DNA of 42,976 nt from Gemmatimonadota bacterium. Lineage in GTDB: Bacteria; Latescibacterota; UBA2968; GCA-2709665. Shown piece by piece: positions 33,170 to 42,042 of the stretch. The stretch spans positions 1 to 42,976 of the forward strand of contig JAPPFJ010000026.1 of assembly GCA_028877215.1 (NCBI GenBank), read 5' to 3'. A model generated the notes under the pieces. The model was not told where the DNA came from and ran no database searches. It saw only the letters and a list, made by a program, of their open reading frames with translations. Within the stretch, counting starts at the first letter, position 1. Every line of letters begins with the position of its first letter. The position numbers and the translations under genes were made by a program.

Positions 33170-33853
33170 ATGTCCCGCATCCTGCTGCTTGCCAGTGAAA
33201 CAGAAGGCATACGCCTGAAGTCAGACCTGGAGTCGATCGGTCATTCCGTTTCGCGCCTGGCCTGGAACCAGGATCGCGTCGGATTGCCCGATACCGGCAG
33301 CCTGCCGGGTAATCCGGCCGATCTCCTCGTTGTCGACGACACGTTCCCCGGCCACCTGCCCAACCGTGTTCAGCGCCTGCTGCGGCCTCCCGCTTCCCGT
33401 AACACGCCGGTGCTGCTGATCACCGACGAGGCCCGCGTCGCAGATATCGACTTCTCAGCCGGAATCACGGATTTCATCACGCAGCCGTACTCCCTCGGGC
33501 AGCTGGAATCTCGCCTGCGACTGATCCTCGGGCGTGCGGAACGAAGGGACGTTATCCGGCTGGACGAACTTGCCATCAATCTGGTGCGCTACGAAGTTCG
33601 CGTCAACGACGTCCTCGTCGACCTCACGCTGAAAGAGTACGAACTGCTGAAGTATCTGGTCGTCCACCGGGGTCGCGTCTTTACCCGTTCGGATCTGCTC
33701 GACCGCATCTGGGGGTACGACTATCACGGCGGCATGCGTACCGTCGACGTACACGTTGCGAGGCTTAGAACGAAACTGGCCGGCTTCAACGGCGCGATTT
33801 CCACGGTTAGAGGAGTCGGCTACGGTTTTGACTGGCCTTCGGCCCCGACATGA
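33170..33853 (+). CDS. OmpR-type winged-helix response regulator with degenerate receiver
   Basis: This 227-residue protein has a receiver-like domain (1-115) and a typical OmpR/PhoB winged helix (about 130-222: LTLKEYELLKYLVVHRGRVFTR, then TVDVHVARLRTKL and VRGVGYGF). In the receiver the acidic pair that binds Mg is replaced (Ala8-Ser9 in LLLASE) and the switch Lys is Gln105 (FITQPY), although an Asp remains at the phosphoacceptor place (VVDD, 56-57) and Thr85 is kept. Such receivers, like GlnR-type atypical regulators, usually work without phosphorylation. No histidine kinase is adjacent. No clear ribosome-binding site precedes the ATG. Confidence 0.88.
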   Translation: MSRILLLASETEGIRLKSDLESIGHSVSRLAWNQDRVGLPDTGSLPGNPADLLVVDDTFPGHLPNRVQRLLRPPASRNTPVLLITDEARVADIDFSAGITDFITQPYSLGQLESRLRLILGRAERRDVIRLDELAINLVRYEVRVNDVLVDLTLKEYELLKYLVVHRGRVFTRSDLLDRIWGYDYHGGMRTVDVHVARLRTKLAGFNGAISTVRGVGYGFDWPSAPT

Positions 33854-33951
33854 TTTCGCATCCGGGGCCCGTGGCGCCCACGGTATCCGTGCCATTCTCG
33901 CAACAGGATGCAATTCCCAACACAAGACAACCGTCAAAACGGAGGGTGAAT

Positions 33952-34509
33952 ATGGATGGCGTAAGACATCTGACAATGAAGGAACTCGAACAGGGCCTGG
34001 ACGACGTCGGGAACTCACCGGAGGACGAAGGCGTCCTGAAGATGATCGTGCGTCGACCGGAAGTCGAGCAGCGCGAAGTGCTCGCCGAGGGCGAACTTCA
34101 CCCGTCGGAAGGCCTCGTGGGCGACAACTGGAAGTCCCGCGGCAGTTCCCGAACCCCGGACGGTTCGGCCGATCCCTACACACAGCTCACCGTGATGAAC
34201 GCCCGGTGCGCCGCCCTTGTCGCGCAGGACAGCGACCGATGGCAACTCGCGGGTGACCAGTTGTACCTGGACCTGGACCTGAGCCAGGAAAACCTGCCGC
34301 CCGGTACCCGATTGTCCCTTGGTACCGCAGTGATCCGGGTATCCGAGCATCCCCATACGGGTTGCGGGAAATTCGTATCCCGATTTGGCGTGGATGCCAT
34401 GAAATTCGTCAACTCGAAACTGGGGAGGCGGCTTCGACTTCGCGGTCTCAACGCACGAGTGGTTCAACCCGGCACCGTTCGGGTGGGCGATATCGTGAAG
34501 AAGGTCTGA
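33952..34509 (+). CDS. MOSC domain-containing protein
   Basis: This 185-residue protein is a compact MOSC (molybdenum cofactor sulfurase C-terminal) domain. The conserved block HPHTGCGKFVSRFG holds the single conserved cysteine (Cys138), expected to carry a persulfide or bind Mo-cofactor sulfur. Further typical segments are LVGDNW, TVMNARCAALV and GDQLYLDLDLS. The ATG at 33952 follows GGAGGGTGA, an excellent ribosome-binding site. It lies 98 bp after the response regulator and 37 bp before a phytanoyl-CoA dioxygenase-family gene on the same strand. The substrate is unknown; such stand-alone domains take part in detoxifying hydroxylated compounds. Confidence 0.88.
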   Translation: MDGVRHLTMKELEQGLDDVGNSPEDEGVLKMIVRRPEVEQREVLAEGELHPSEGLVGDNWKSRGSSRTPDGSADPYTQLTVMNARCAALVAQDSDRWQLAGDQLYLDLDLSQENLPPGTRLSLGTAVIRVSEHPHTGCGKFVSRFGVDAMKFVNSKLGRRLRLRGLNARVVQPGTVRVGDIVKKV

Positions 34510-34546
34510 GGAAGGAATTCGACCACGCGAACCGATGGAGGCGCCA

Positions 34547-35323
34547 TTGGGATTCAGATTCTGTGATTCTATGATCCACGAATACCGCACCCGGGGTTGC
34601 GTGATTTTCCGGCAGATCCTTCCGCCGGGGCTCATTCGAGACCTTCGCCGCGCCACGGCGATGGCGCATCATTATGCCCGCGAAAAGCGTGGTCCTCAGG
34701 CACAGCGCCTCCAGCCCATCGTCGACTACGACATCGATATCGGACCCTTCCAGGACTACGCGGAACTTCCCCCGCTGGTAGACGCTATCGGCAGGGTGCT
34801 GACGCCGGAACACAAAATTGCCAATAGCGGACTCAAACGTATGGGACTGCTGCTGGAGCCGCGGGACAAACCGTGGTGTACGGCGTGGCACCGGGACATT
34901 CGGGAGACATCCAATGTACCGGACCTGGATGAGTTTCGGCGGGTGAACCGCGACCCGCACTGGTTCAACCAGATCAACTGCCCTCTATATGAGGACAACT
35001 GTACATGGTATGTGCCCGGCAGTCACCTGAGAGACGATCTCACGGATGAAATCAATGCCGCCGGGGCTCCGCTGCCGCCTGAAGACGAACCTGACGAAAC
35101 GAGGGAACGCGCGTGCCTGGAGTATGCGCAGGCGATGCCGCGGTCGGAGCGACTGTATATGGACGCGGGAGATTTCGCGCTCTACCATCCCAATGGCTGG
35201 CATCTCGGCAACTACCTGCCCGGACGAAGACGGGTAACGATCCACGATTTCGCGCCAACACCCCGGTTGCTGGACTGGTACGAACGCTGGGAGCGCAAAC
35301 GGTCTCAGAAGAAAAGGGATTAA
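34547..35323 (+). CDS. Phytanoyl-CoA dioxygenase family protein
   Basis: This Fe(II)/2-oxoglutarate-dependent oxygenase of about 258 residues keeps the facial triad: H115 and D117 in WHRD, and the distal H219 in NGWHLGNY, with a conserved Arg (RRRVTIHDF) to bind 2-oxoglutarate. The start is most likely the TTG at 34547, since GGAGG lies five bases upstream; an ATG at 34535 would have no ribosome-binding site. Members hydroxylate diverse small molecules; the substrate is unknown. It is followed 16 bp later by a TIM-barrel isomerase-like gene, suggesting a shared catabolic unit. This intact gene contrasts with the decayed relative near 23 kb. Confidence 0.88.
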   Translation: MGFRFCDSMIHEYRTRGCVIFRQILPPGLIRDLRRATAMAHHYAREKRGPQAQRLQPIVDYDIDIGPFQDYAELPPLVDAIGRVLTPEHKIANSGLKRMGLLLEPRDKPWCTAWHRDIRETSNVPDLDEFRRVNRDPHWFNQINCPLYEDNCTWYVPGSHLRDDLTDEINAAGAPLPPEDEPDETRERACLEYAQAMPRSERLYMDAGDFALYHPNGWHLGNYLPGRRRVTIHDFAPTPRLLDWYERWERKRSQKKRD

Positions 35324-35339
35324 TCGAAAGGAAGCCATT

Positions 35340-36191
35340 ATGCAGAAAAGCTGGACGTGGACCACGACGGGCTACGGGCTCGCCGACAAGTCCCACGATG
35401 AAATCATCGATACCTGTCGCTTCGCAGGTCTGGCAGGCATTGAAGGCGCAACCCCGCTGTTCGAGGAGAAGACCGAAGCCGAACTTCAGGCGATTGGCGG
35501 CAGCTATCGATCGGCGGGGCTGTGTATCGAGACGTTTCACCTGCCCTTTTCCCCAGACGACGACATCGCTTCCTTCTATGAAACCACACGCCGGCAGGCC
35601 GTGGACAAGATGCGCCTGTGGATGGGCAAAGCATCGCTGATCGGGGCAACGGTTGGCATCCAGCATCCGACCACCAACCGGACCGACGCCAATGTGGAGG
35701 GACTCGAAACCTATTTCATCCAGATCGGAAAAAGCCTGGACGCCCTCTTGAGGGAAGCGGAAGGCCTGGACTTCACGATCGCTCTCGAAAATATGCTTCC
35801 GTCCGGCGGCGGGAGGTTTACGTCCCGACCCGGGCATTTCGAGCGCATCGTCCGTGACTTCGCCCATCCCAATCTGGGCTTCTGCCTTGATACAGGTCAC
35901 GCCCTGGTGGCCGCACGAGGGGACGCGCACAGGTTTTTTGAAGTCATGGGTCCGCGGATGGTCGCATTTCATCTCGCCGACAACGCGGGCGACCGTGATT
36001 CTCACCTCGCCCCCGGCCACGGGCGGGTAGACTGGCGCCTGTTGTTTCGACATGCGGCGCAAATCGGCTATAAACGCACAATGTGCATCGAAACCCCGCC
36101 CTTTGATTTCGGCCCCGATTATTCCGATAGCGCCTGGAAAAAGATGGTTGACGATACTGACGCACTGGCCGAATCCGCGCTGGAAGACTAA
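35340..36191 (+). CDS. Sugar phosphate isomerase/epimerase-like TIM barrel
   Basis: This 283-residue protein is the fourth xylose-isomerase-like barrel in the window. The metal-site segments are FTIALENMLP (Glu), LGFCLDTGHAL (Asp and His), MVAFHLADNAGDRDSH (His/Asp) and CIETPPFDFG (Glu). HLPFSPDDDIA is the His-containing loop of strand 2. AAGGAAG precedes the ATG. The 16 bp gap to the dioxygenase gene and same strand point to co-translation. It is probably cytoplasmic; no substrate can be named. Confidence 0.88.
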   Translation: MQKSWTWTTTGYGLADKSHDEIIDTCRFAGLAGIEGATPLFEEKTEAELQAIGGSYRSAGLCIETFHLPFSPDDDIASFYETTRRQAVDKMRLWMGKASLIGATVGIQHPTTNRTDANVEGLETYFIQIGKSLDALLREAEGLDFTIALENMLPSGGGRFTSRPGHFERIVRDFAHPNLGFCLDTGHALVAARGDAHRFFEVMGPRMVAFHLADNAGDRDSHLAPGHGRVDWRLLFRHAAQIGYKRTMCIETPPFDFGPDYSDSAWKKMVDDTDALAESALED

Positions 36192-36415
36192 TCATGATTC
36201 GTCATTTTTCGGGGACGTAAAGCCGAATATATGCAAGTAGATAAAGGCGATTAGACTGCGGATTACCAGGATACACCAAGTCACTGAACGTGAACGGAAA
36301 AAACGTCCTTCCTTACGACCATTTCGGCCCGTTTCGGAAAGTTTCGTCGCGGTGCCGCGTTGCGGTCTTTGCGGAGTTAAGGTTAGAGCTTAACGATCGG
36401 TGAGGCGCCTGCTGC

Positions 36416-37204
36416 ATGCAATGGCACGAGAAATATGGCCCATGGGCCCTGGTTACGGGCGCGTCATCCGGCCTGGGAGCGGAATTTGTAAGGCAACTGG
36501 CGGCCAGAGGCCTTAACGTGGTCCTTGTAGCCCGCCGCGAGCAAGAGATGGAGGCGCTTGCCGACGATGTCCGGCGGAACCATGGCGTAAAGACGCGCAT
36601 CGTACCCGCGGACCTGACGGGTCCTGATGCCTGCTGCCACGTCGGGGATCGGACGAGCGACCTGGAAATCGGGTTACTCGTAAACAACGCCGGATTCGGC
36701 CTCTCCGGTGCATACGCGGATCTGGACCTGGATCGCCTGGTAAACATGACCTTTTTGAACTGTGTCGTGCCGGTTCTGCTCACCAACCACTACCTGCCGC
36801 TCATGCTCGAGCGTAGTCGCGGCGGGCTTATCTTTCTGGCGTCCACCGCCGCGTACCAGGCGACCCCGTACCTCGGGGTCTACGGCGCAACCAAAGCCTT
36901 CAATCTGCTGATGGGAGAATCCCTCTGGGAGGAATGCAGAAACAGAGGCATCGACTCCCTCGCGTTGTCTCCGGGATTTACCAGGACCGAGTTCACAAGC
37001 GTGGCGCAAATGAAGGACGCCAGCGGCTTAAGAGAGGCCACACCCGATGCCGTCGTGGCCCTGGCGCTGAGGAAACTCGGAAAGAGACCCTCGGTGATCC
37101 ATGGTTTCGCCAACAGAATGCTGAATCTTACGGGACGGCTACTCCCTCGTCGCGCGGCCATCGCCGTCACGTCTGCCATGCTGAAAGGAAGAACCCTGTC
37201 ATGA
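36416..37204 (+). CDS. Short-chain dehydrogenase/reductase
   Basis: This 262-residue classical SDR has the cofactor motif TGASSGLG (14-21), NNAG near 84-87, catalytic Ser in LASTAAY and the YGATK Tyr/Lys pair near 155-159. The basic residues after strand 2 (VARR) suggest NADP preference. The hydrophobic C-terminal part (FANRMLNLTGRLLPRR) is typical of membrane-near SDRs that act on lipids or ketones. Its stop overlaps the start of the threonine synthase-like gene by 4 bp, so the two are coupled. The preceding 224 bp has no gene, only a GCGGTCTTTGCGG-type run. Confidence 0.9.
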   Translation: MQWHEKYGPWALVTGASSGLGAEFVRQLAARGLNVVLVARREQEMEALADDVRRNHGVKTRIVPADLTGPDACCHVGDRTSDLEIGLLVNNAGFGLSGAYADLDLDRLVNMTFLNCVVPVLLTNHYLPLMLERSRGGLIFLASTAAYQATPYLGVYGATKAFNLLMGESLWEECRNRGIDSLALSPGFTRTEFTSVAQMKDASGLREATPDAVVALALRKLGKRPSVIHGFANRMLNLTGRLLPRRAAIAVTSAMLKGRTLS

Positions 37205-38325
37205 CGCTTCAGGTCGCCTGTCAGGCGTGCGACGCCGTACACCGCTCTGACACCCGCCTCTGGAGATGTGGTTGCGGCGCGGCCCTGGATGTCGGATTCC
37301 AGGGCGCGATCGACGTCGACGCGATTGGGCGCCGGCCGCCTGGAATGTGGCGATATCGGGAAGCGTTGCCGATTGGGGCGGATGCCCACGTCGTCTCGTT
37401 CAACGAGGGGTTTACGCCGGTCGTCCGGATGCAGTTCGACGGTAAGCCGCTCAGCGTCAAGCAGGAAAACCTCTTTCCCACGGGTTCCTTCAAAGATCGC
37501 GGCGCTTCCGTTCTGATCAGCCGCGCCCTCGAACTGGGCGTTGAAAAGGTCGTGGAGGACTCTTCCGGCAACGCGGGCGCCGCGGTCGCCGCATATGCGG
37601 CAAAAGCCGGCATCGAATGCGAAATTTACGTGCCCGAGTCCACTTCTCCCGGAAAGCTGGCGCAAATCCGACTCTACGGCGCGAATCTGATCCGCGTTCC
37701 CGGCTCCAGGGAGGACACGGCCCGTGCGGCCATGGAAGCGGCCGAAAGCCACTTCTACGCAAGCCACGTCTGGAATCCGTTTTTCTTCCAGGGCACCAAG
37801 ACCTACGCGTTTGAGATCTGGGAGCAACTCGACTTCAGCGCACCGGATACGTTAATCGTCCCCACGGGGCACGGCACCATGCTGATCGGCGCGTTCCTCG
37901 GATTCCGGGACCTTCTGGAAAACGGGCTGATCGCCAGGCTTCCGCGGATGATCGCCGTTCAGGCAGCGGGCTGCGCTCCGCTCTACCGGATGTGGCGGGA
38001 TCAATCGGCAAATCTTGCCCCCGTTGACTCGAGCGGTACGATTGCCGAGGGAATCGCCATCGCGGAACCCACGCGCGCTTCGCAGATCCTGGACATCGTT
38101 CACGAGACCGGCGGCCGGATTGTCGCTGTCACGGACGCTGAAATCGAAAGGGCCCTGCTGGATATATGCAAGCAGGGCCTGTATGCCGAACCCACCTCCG
38201 CGACCGCCGTTGCGGCTTTCAGGAAGATCCCCACGGAAAGAGACGAGTGCATCGTTGCGCCACTGACCGGTCACGGACTGAAGTCGACTGAAAAACTGCT
38301 CAAACTGACCGAAGGCCAGGAATAA
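37201..38325 (+). CDS. Threonine synthase-like PLP-dependent enzyme
   Basis: This 374-residue fold-type II PLP enzyme resembles threonine synthase, which converts O-phosphohomoserine to threonine. The PLP lysine is K98 in GSFKDRG and the phosphate/carboxylate loop SSGNAG is at 121-126. A zinc-ribbon-like N-terminus has Cys7, Cys10, Cys23 and Cys25. The conserved VPTGHGTMLIGAF contacts the PLP phosphate. The ATG lies inside the SDR stop (ATGA overlap). Some family members are general threonine/serine deaminase-like or diaminopropionate enzymes, so thrC cannot be given with certainty. The coupling to an SDR is unusual for threonine biosynthesis. Confidence 0.85.
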   Translation: MTLQVACQACDAVHRSDTRLWRCGCGAALDVGFQGAIDVDAIGRRPPGMWRYREALPIGADAHVVSFNEGFTPVVRMQFDGKPLSVKQENLFPTGSFKDRGASVLISRALELGVEKVVEDSSGNAGAAVAAYAAKAGIECEIYVPESTSPGKLAQIRLYGANLIRVPGSREDTARAAMEAAESHFYASHVWNPFFFQGTKTYAFEIWEQLDFSAPDTLIVPTGHGTMLIGAFLGFRDLLENGLIARLPRMIAVQAAGCAPLYRMWRDQSANLAPVDSSGTIAEGIAIAEPTRASQILDIVHETGGRIVAVTDAEIERALLDICKQGLYAEPTSATAVAAFRKIPTERDECIVAPLTGHGLKSTEKLLKLTEGQE

Positions 38326-38388
38326 GGGAACCCGGCGGGCTTTCCGGCGATGCGCGTAATTCGATTTGCGGTCGTCAGACTCGATTTG

Positions 38389-39261
38389 TCAGGCGGCCCG
38401 GATACCCAACCACCCGTTCTGGGCGACGACCTCCTTTACCCGGAGTCCGGCAGCGCGTACCGCCCTCAGAAGTTCCGACTGCTCCTGAACCTGCACGCCC
38501 CCGAGGATCAGGTTTCCTTGCGTCGCCAGGCGCGACGGGAGCGCAGGCAGCATCCGGACGAGTGCAGGTGCGTCGATATTGGCGACCACGACGTCGAATT
38601 CACCCGTAATGCCTTCCAGTGTGCCCATGGAAAACGCCACGTTGCCGGAAATCCCGTTAAGGCGCAAATTCGCGCGGGCATTCTCAACGGCCAGCCCATC
38701 GGTATCGATACCCGTCACCCGCGCCGCCCCGAGCCTGGCCGCGGCGAGGCTCAGGATTCCGGAGCCGGTGCCCACATCCAGCACGACGTCGCCGGGTTTT
38801 ACGACGTCATGCATCATCTTCAGGGCCAGCCGGGTCGTCTCGTGCTGACCGGTTCCGAAAGCCGTTTTGGGCTCGATAACAAGACTGAAACCGCCCTCAG
38901 GATCGTCGACCCGTTCCCAGGGTGGACAAACCACGATGGAGGGAACCGGGTAAACGGGCTTGAAACGGGACTTCCAGGACGAAGCCCAGTCCTCCGACGC
39001 GACCTCAGCCATTTCCACCCGTACGTTTCTCAGATCACCTTTCAGCGCATGGAGCCCGCTCCAAAGGCCGGATACCACGCAGCCGCTGTCTCTTTCAACG
39101 GAAAAGTATGCCGTTAGCCCTGTCTTGGCGCAGGTTGAACCCGCTCTTTCCTGCAGACCGCAGCTCCCGAGGCCGAACAGCAGCTCCGACACCGCTTCCG
39201 ACGCATGGGAAGGCAAGTCCACGCGTAGCTCGAACCAGCCGCCTTCAGCTGTGTAGATCAT
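38389..39261 (-). CDS. prmA: Ribosomal protein L11 methyltransferase (PrmA)
   Basis: This 290-residue SAM-dependent methyltransferase trimethylates ribosomal protein L11. The catalytic part has the PrmA signature FGTGQHETT (135-143) and SAM motif LDVGTGSGIL (161-170), followed by GIDTDGLAVENARANLRLNG and VVANI (near 211-215), which is shorter than the usual NILA.PL loop. The N-terminal substrate domain (1-100) is divergent but has the conserved DW (91-92). The gene converges on the threonine synthase-like gene with 63 bp between. The next gene upstream on this strand is unrelated. Confidence 0.92.
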   Translation of the reverse strand: MIYTAEGGWFELRVDLPSHASEAVSELLFGLGSCGLQERAGSTCAKTGLTAYFSVERDSGCVVSGLWSGLHALKGDLRNVRVEMAEVASEDWASSWKSRFKPVYPVPSIVVCPPWERVDDPEGGFSLVIEPKTAFGTGQHETTRLALKMMHDVVKPGDVVLDVGTGSGILSLAAARLGAARVTGIDTDGLAVENARANLRLNGISGNVAFSMGTLEGITGEFDVVVANIDAPALVRMLPALPSRLATQGNLILGGVQVQEQSELLRAVRAAGLRVKEVVAQNGWLGIRAA

Positions 39262-39296
39262 TCACCAAAACCACTCGAAACGGGCTTGCGTCGTAC

Positions 39297-40952
39297 CTAC
39301 ACGACCTCTAGCTTCAACACATGCCGTTCCACGTCGGCCGAGAACGGTAACACCACGACCAGCCGGGCCTCTTCGATGGTCGAGTTACCCGCCTTCCGGT
39401 AGGGATTATGTGGCAATGCCGGCCAGACCACGCGACTTCCGGGCGGCAGGTGCAGGCGCCAGCCGGCGTGTTGCATCCAGGCCTCGCCAGCCCACTCCGC
39501 CTTCGAATCGCCCAGCGCAACCGTCGTTCCCGATGCGAAACGCACCTCACCGTCCAGGTGCGGCATCAGCGTCACGTGTCCGTCCACCGGCAAACCTGAA
39601 TTCCCCGTTGCGGTGTACACGAGCGTCAATTCGGATTCAGACTCGATCTTCGCGTCCACGCTGCAGCTCTCCTCGCCGTAGCGCATCTGCAGCCGACCGC
39701 CGTCCTCCCCTGAGTCGTAAGAAAGCTCGTCCGGCACGTGGATCAATCCCTCGGGGACGTCGAAGTCCGGGTCTTCGTCCCCGGGCGTATGCGAGAGAAG
39801 CGCCTTGTCTCCAACGGTAAAGCAACTCCACAGCGGCTGCAGCTTTGTGTTGCCGCCGCCCACGATCAGCCCCACTCCGTCGTGGAACACGCTCACGAAG
39901 TTCTGTCTGTCCTGGCCCCAACGATTTTGCGGGAAATCCACAACGAAGGCGGAAAGACAGATGAACCACGGACCGTTCCTGACCGCGGTCGCCTCGTCCC
40001 CCATCCGGAAGACGTGCCGGTCCTTTCCCGCAGCCGTCTCAAGCGCCTCTCCCTGGCCGCCATATAGCAGCAGGCTCGCCGCGTAATCCGAAGCGAACCC
40101 TGTGCCCTCCGCCAGCAGGAGCCGGTGCTGCTGCGCCAGGTACCCTCTGCCCGCGGCCGTATGGCTGAACCCGGGATTGCCATCGTGAACGCCACCATGG
40201 TAGGGGTTGCGGCCGTCCACGGTCTCAACGGTGCTGCCGTCGGGATAGGTCAGACTCGCGTGGTAGGCGGCCGCGCGTTCAAGCGCGGGCAACACCGCCT
40301 CGTCACCCGACATCCCGAAGTAAATCCCCAGCGAGTCCGAATATACGAAGTTATAGGCCACGACAGGTCCGTTGTGTTCCGGCCACCAGCCCTGCGGCGA
40401 CTGTGCTTGCGCAACCTTCGCCATAAACGCCCGCGACTGCGCACGCCAGTCGTCGCGTCCGAACACCGTGCCCGCGCAGAACAGGGCCATCGCGTGATGT
40501 GCGGGGATATTGTGGACATGGGCCAGGCAGGTCTTCGAAATACCGTCGAACCCCATCAGCAGGGCCTCGTCCCATCTGGCACGCGCGTCGCCGCGCATTG
40601 CTTCCTGAACCAGTTGGTACGCGCGAATCCACCGGCTGTAGGTCCACGGCATGAAAATCTGCCCCCACTCCGAATAGTCCTTTTTCAAGAACGTCCACTT
40701 GCCCTGCTCATCCTGGGCGTCGATCAGCGCGTCTCCGCCACCAACGACCGCAGCGAGGACCTCATCGTCGCCGTGGTACCTGCTCTCTTCAAGGTGCCAC
40801 GCCGCGGCGAGAGCAAGAATCACGTTCTGGTCACCGCAGACCCACGGCTCCGTACCGAACTGCCCGTTCTCCTTCTGAGACGCCAGGATTCCCGGCACTG
40901 CCGAATCCAGCGACTCCAGCAACTCCGGTTCGGGACTCCAGACCTCGGCCAT
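39297..40952 (-). CDS. Unrecognised (alpha/alpha)-toroid plus beta-sandwich protein
   Basis: This 551-residue protein has an N-terminal helical part (about 1-300) with repeated aromatic-rich segments (PWVCGDQNVILALAAAWHLE, WTYSRWIRAYQLV, HVHNIPAHHAMALF, YNFVYSDSLGIYFG) reminiscent of the (alpha/alpha) toroids of polysaccharide lyases and unsaturated glucuronyl hydrolases. The C-terminal part is beta-rich. No signal peptide is present, so it is likely cytoplasmic. The ATG at 40952 follows GGAAGGAGAG. A sugar-processing role is suggested only by fold impression; catalytic residues cannot be named. It lies between prmA and the spermidine synthase-like gene on the same strand. Confidence 0.72.
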   Translation of the reverse strand: MAEVWSPEPELLESLDSAVPGILASQKENGQFGTEPWVCGDQNVILALAAAWHLEESRYHGDDEVLAAVVGGGDALIDAQDEQGKWTFLKKDYSEWGQIFMPWTYSRWIRAYQLVQEAMRGDARARWDEALLMGFDGISKTCLAHVHNIPAHHAMALFCAGTVFGRDDWRAQSRAFMAKVAQAQSPQGWWPEHNGPVVAYNFVYSDSLGIYFGMSGDEAVLPALERAAAYHASLTYPDGSTVETVDGRNPYHGGVHDGNPGFSHTAAGRGYLAQQHRLLLAEGTGFASDYAASLLLYGGQGEALETAAGKDRHVFRMGDEATAVRNGPWFICLSAFVVDFPQNRWGQDRQNFVSVFHDGVGLIVGGGNTKLQPLWSCFTVGDKALLSHTPGDEDPDFDVPEGLIHVPDELSYDSGEDGGRLQMRYGEESCSVDAKIESESELTLVYTATGNSGLPVDGHVTLMPHLDGEVRFASGTTVALGDSKAEWAGEAWMQHAGWRLHLPPGSRVVWPALPHNPYRKAGNSTIEEARLVVVLPFSADVERHVLKLEVV

Positions 40953-41013
40953 CGATTCTCTCCTTCCTATAAAGGGGTCGCACATCGTGCCGCGTAGCCG
41001 CACGATTCCACGT

Positions 41014-42042
41014 CTATCTGATCCCTGCCGCGGGCGCCCGCCGGAATCGCAGCCAGTCCACCGGCGCATAGTCGTCGGTCAGCACCGGAACACCCCGGAC
41101 CAGGGGCTTTTGCATTCCGTAAGGAGGCGCCGGGATCAGCAATTCCAGCGCATCCCCGGTTCTCGTCTTCAGCTCACGAATCGCCATTTCGATCTGATTG
41201 CCGTCGAGCCGGGACCCATCCAGCGTGGCCACCGCCACGATATTGCTCCGGTTCGGCACCTGAAACAGGTACACCTGAGGAAACACCCGTGTCAATGTAC
41301 GGATGATCGAAAGGTACAGTACGCCGGGCCCGAGCGGCGCCACGTTCATGGTTACAACGCCGCGGGGCGTGAGTATTCCCTTTACTTCATTGAAGAACTC
41401 CGCGGTTGCCAGATGGTGCGGCATGGAATCCGCGTGGAACGCATCCAGGATAACCCAATCGTACCGATCTTTCGTTCTCTTGACGAACATCCGGCCGTCT
41501 TCCACCTGAATCCTCAGGCCGCCGTCCGCCTCGACGCCGAAGTACCGCCTTGCCACGCGAACAACCTCGGCGTCGAGTTCGACCACGTCCAGGGTAAGGT
41601 CCGGGCGGGCGGACCGTACGAATCGGGCGACCGATCCCCCCGCAAGTCCGATCATCAGCGCACGCTCCGGATTTGTGAATACCATCCCCAACGCGAGGTA
41701 AGCGGTGTACGGCACGCGCAGCACCGTGGGATTTCCCAGCGTCATCGCGCTCTGTTTTGCGCCGTAACCAAACCGGAGGTACCGGGCTTCGCCGTCTTCG
41801 GAAACCACGATGTGATTGTACAGGGAGTCGTGGACGTAGACCGGTCTTTCCTGCTTCGGTATCTCAGGCCGGACGTTGCATGCCGTGAGAAAAAGGACCA
41901 GAAGAATCAAGAACGGCGGGCTGAAGGAGAACAGCGTGCCTGCAAGCCTCTTCGAAATCGGACAGGACCGGGTGTCGCCAGAAGCGAATCCGGCACGCAA
42001 TTGAGCAGCCGCAGGTTTCCACGATGTCGTGACAATCCTCAT
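41014..42042 (-). CDS. Spermidine synthase-like methyltransferase-fold protein with membrane anchor
   Basis: This 342-residue protein contains a spermidine synthase-type Rossmann domain (about 85-320): MIGLAGGSVARFV (130-142), VVELDAEVV and WVILDAFHADSMPHHL (near 196-211, the catalytic-Asp region). It resembles the C-terminal half of 'fused MFS/spermidine synthase' proteins. The start overlaps the upstream membrane-protein gene by 4 bp (ATGA), so what is one protein elsewhere is split here. Residues 40-55 form a hydrophobic stretch ending LTAC, like a lipoprotein signal; the domain may be exposed outside the cytoplasm. Polyamine synthesis is not implied; most such homologues are of unknown function. 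Confidence 0.8.
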   Translation of the reverse strand: MRIVTTSWKPAAAQLRAGFASGDTRSCPISKRLAGTLFSFSPPFLILLVLFLTACNVRPEIPKQERPVYVHDSLYNHIVVSEDGEARYLRFGYGAKQSAMTLGNPTVLRVPYTAYLALGMVFTNPERALMIGLAGGSVARFVRSARPDLTLDVVELDAEVVRVARRYFGVEADGGLRIQVEDGRMFVKRTKDRYDWVILDAFHADSMPHHLATAEFFNEVKGILTPRGVVTMNVAPLGPGVLYLSIIRTLTRVFPQVYLFQVPNRSNIVAVATLDGSRLDGNQIEMAIRELKTRTGDALELLIPAPPYGMQKPLVRGVPVLTDDYAPVDWLRFRRAPAAGIR

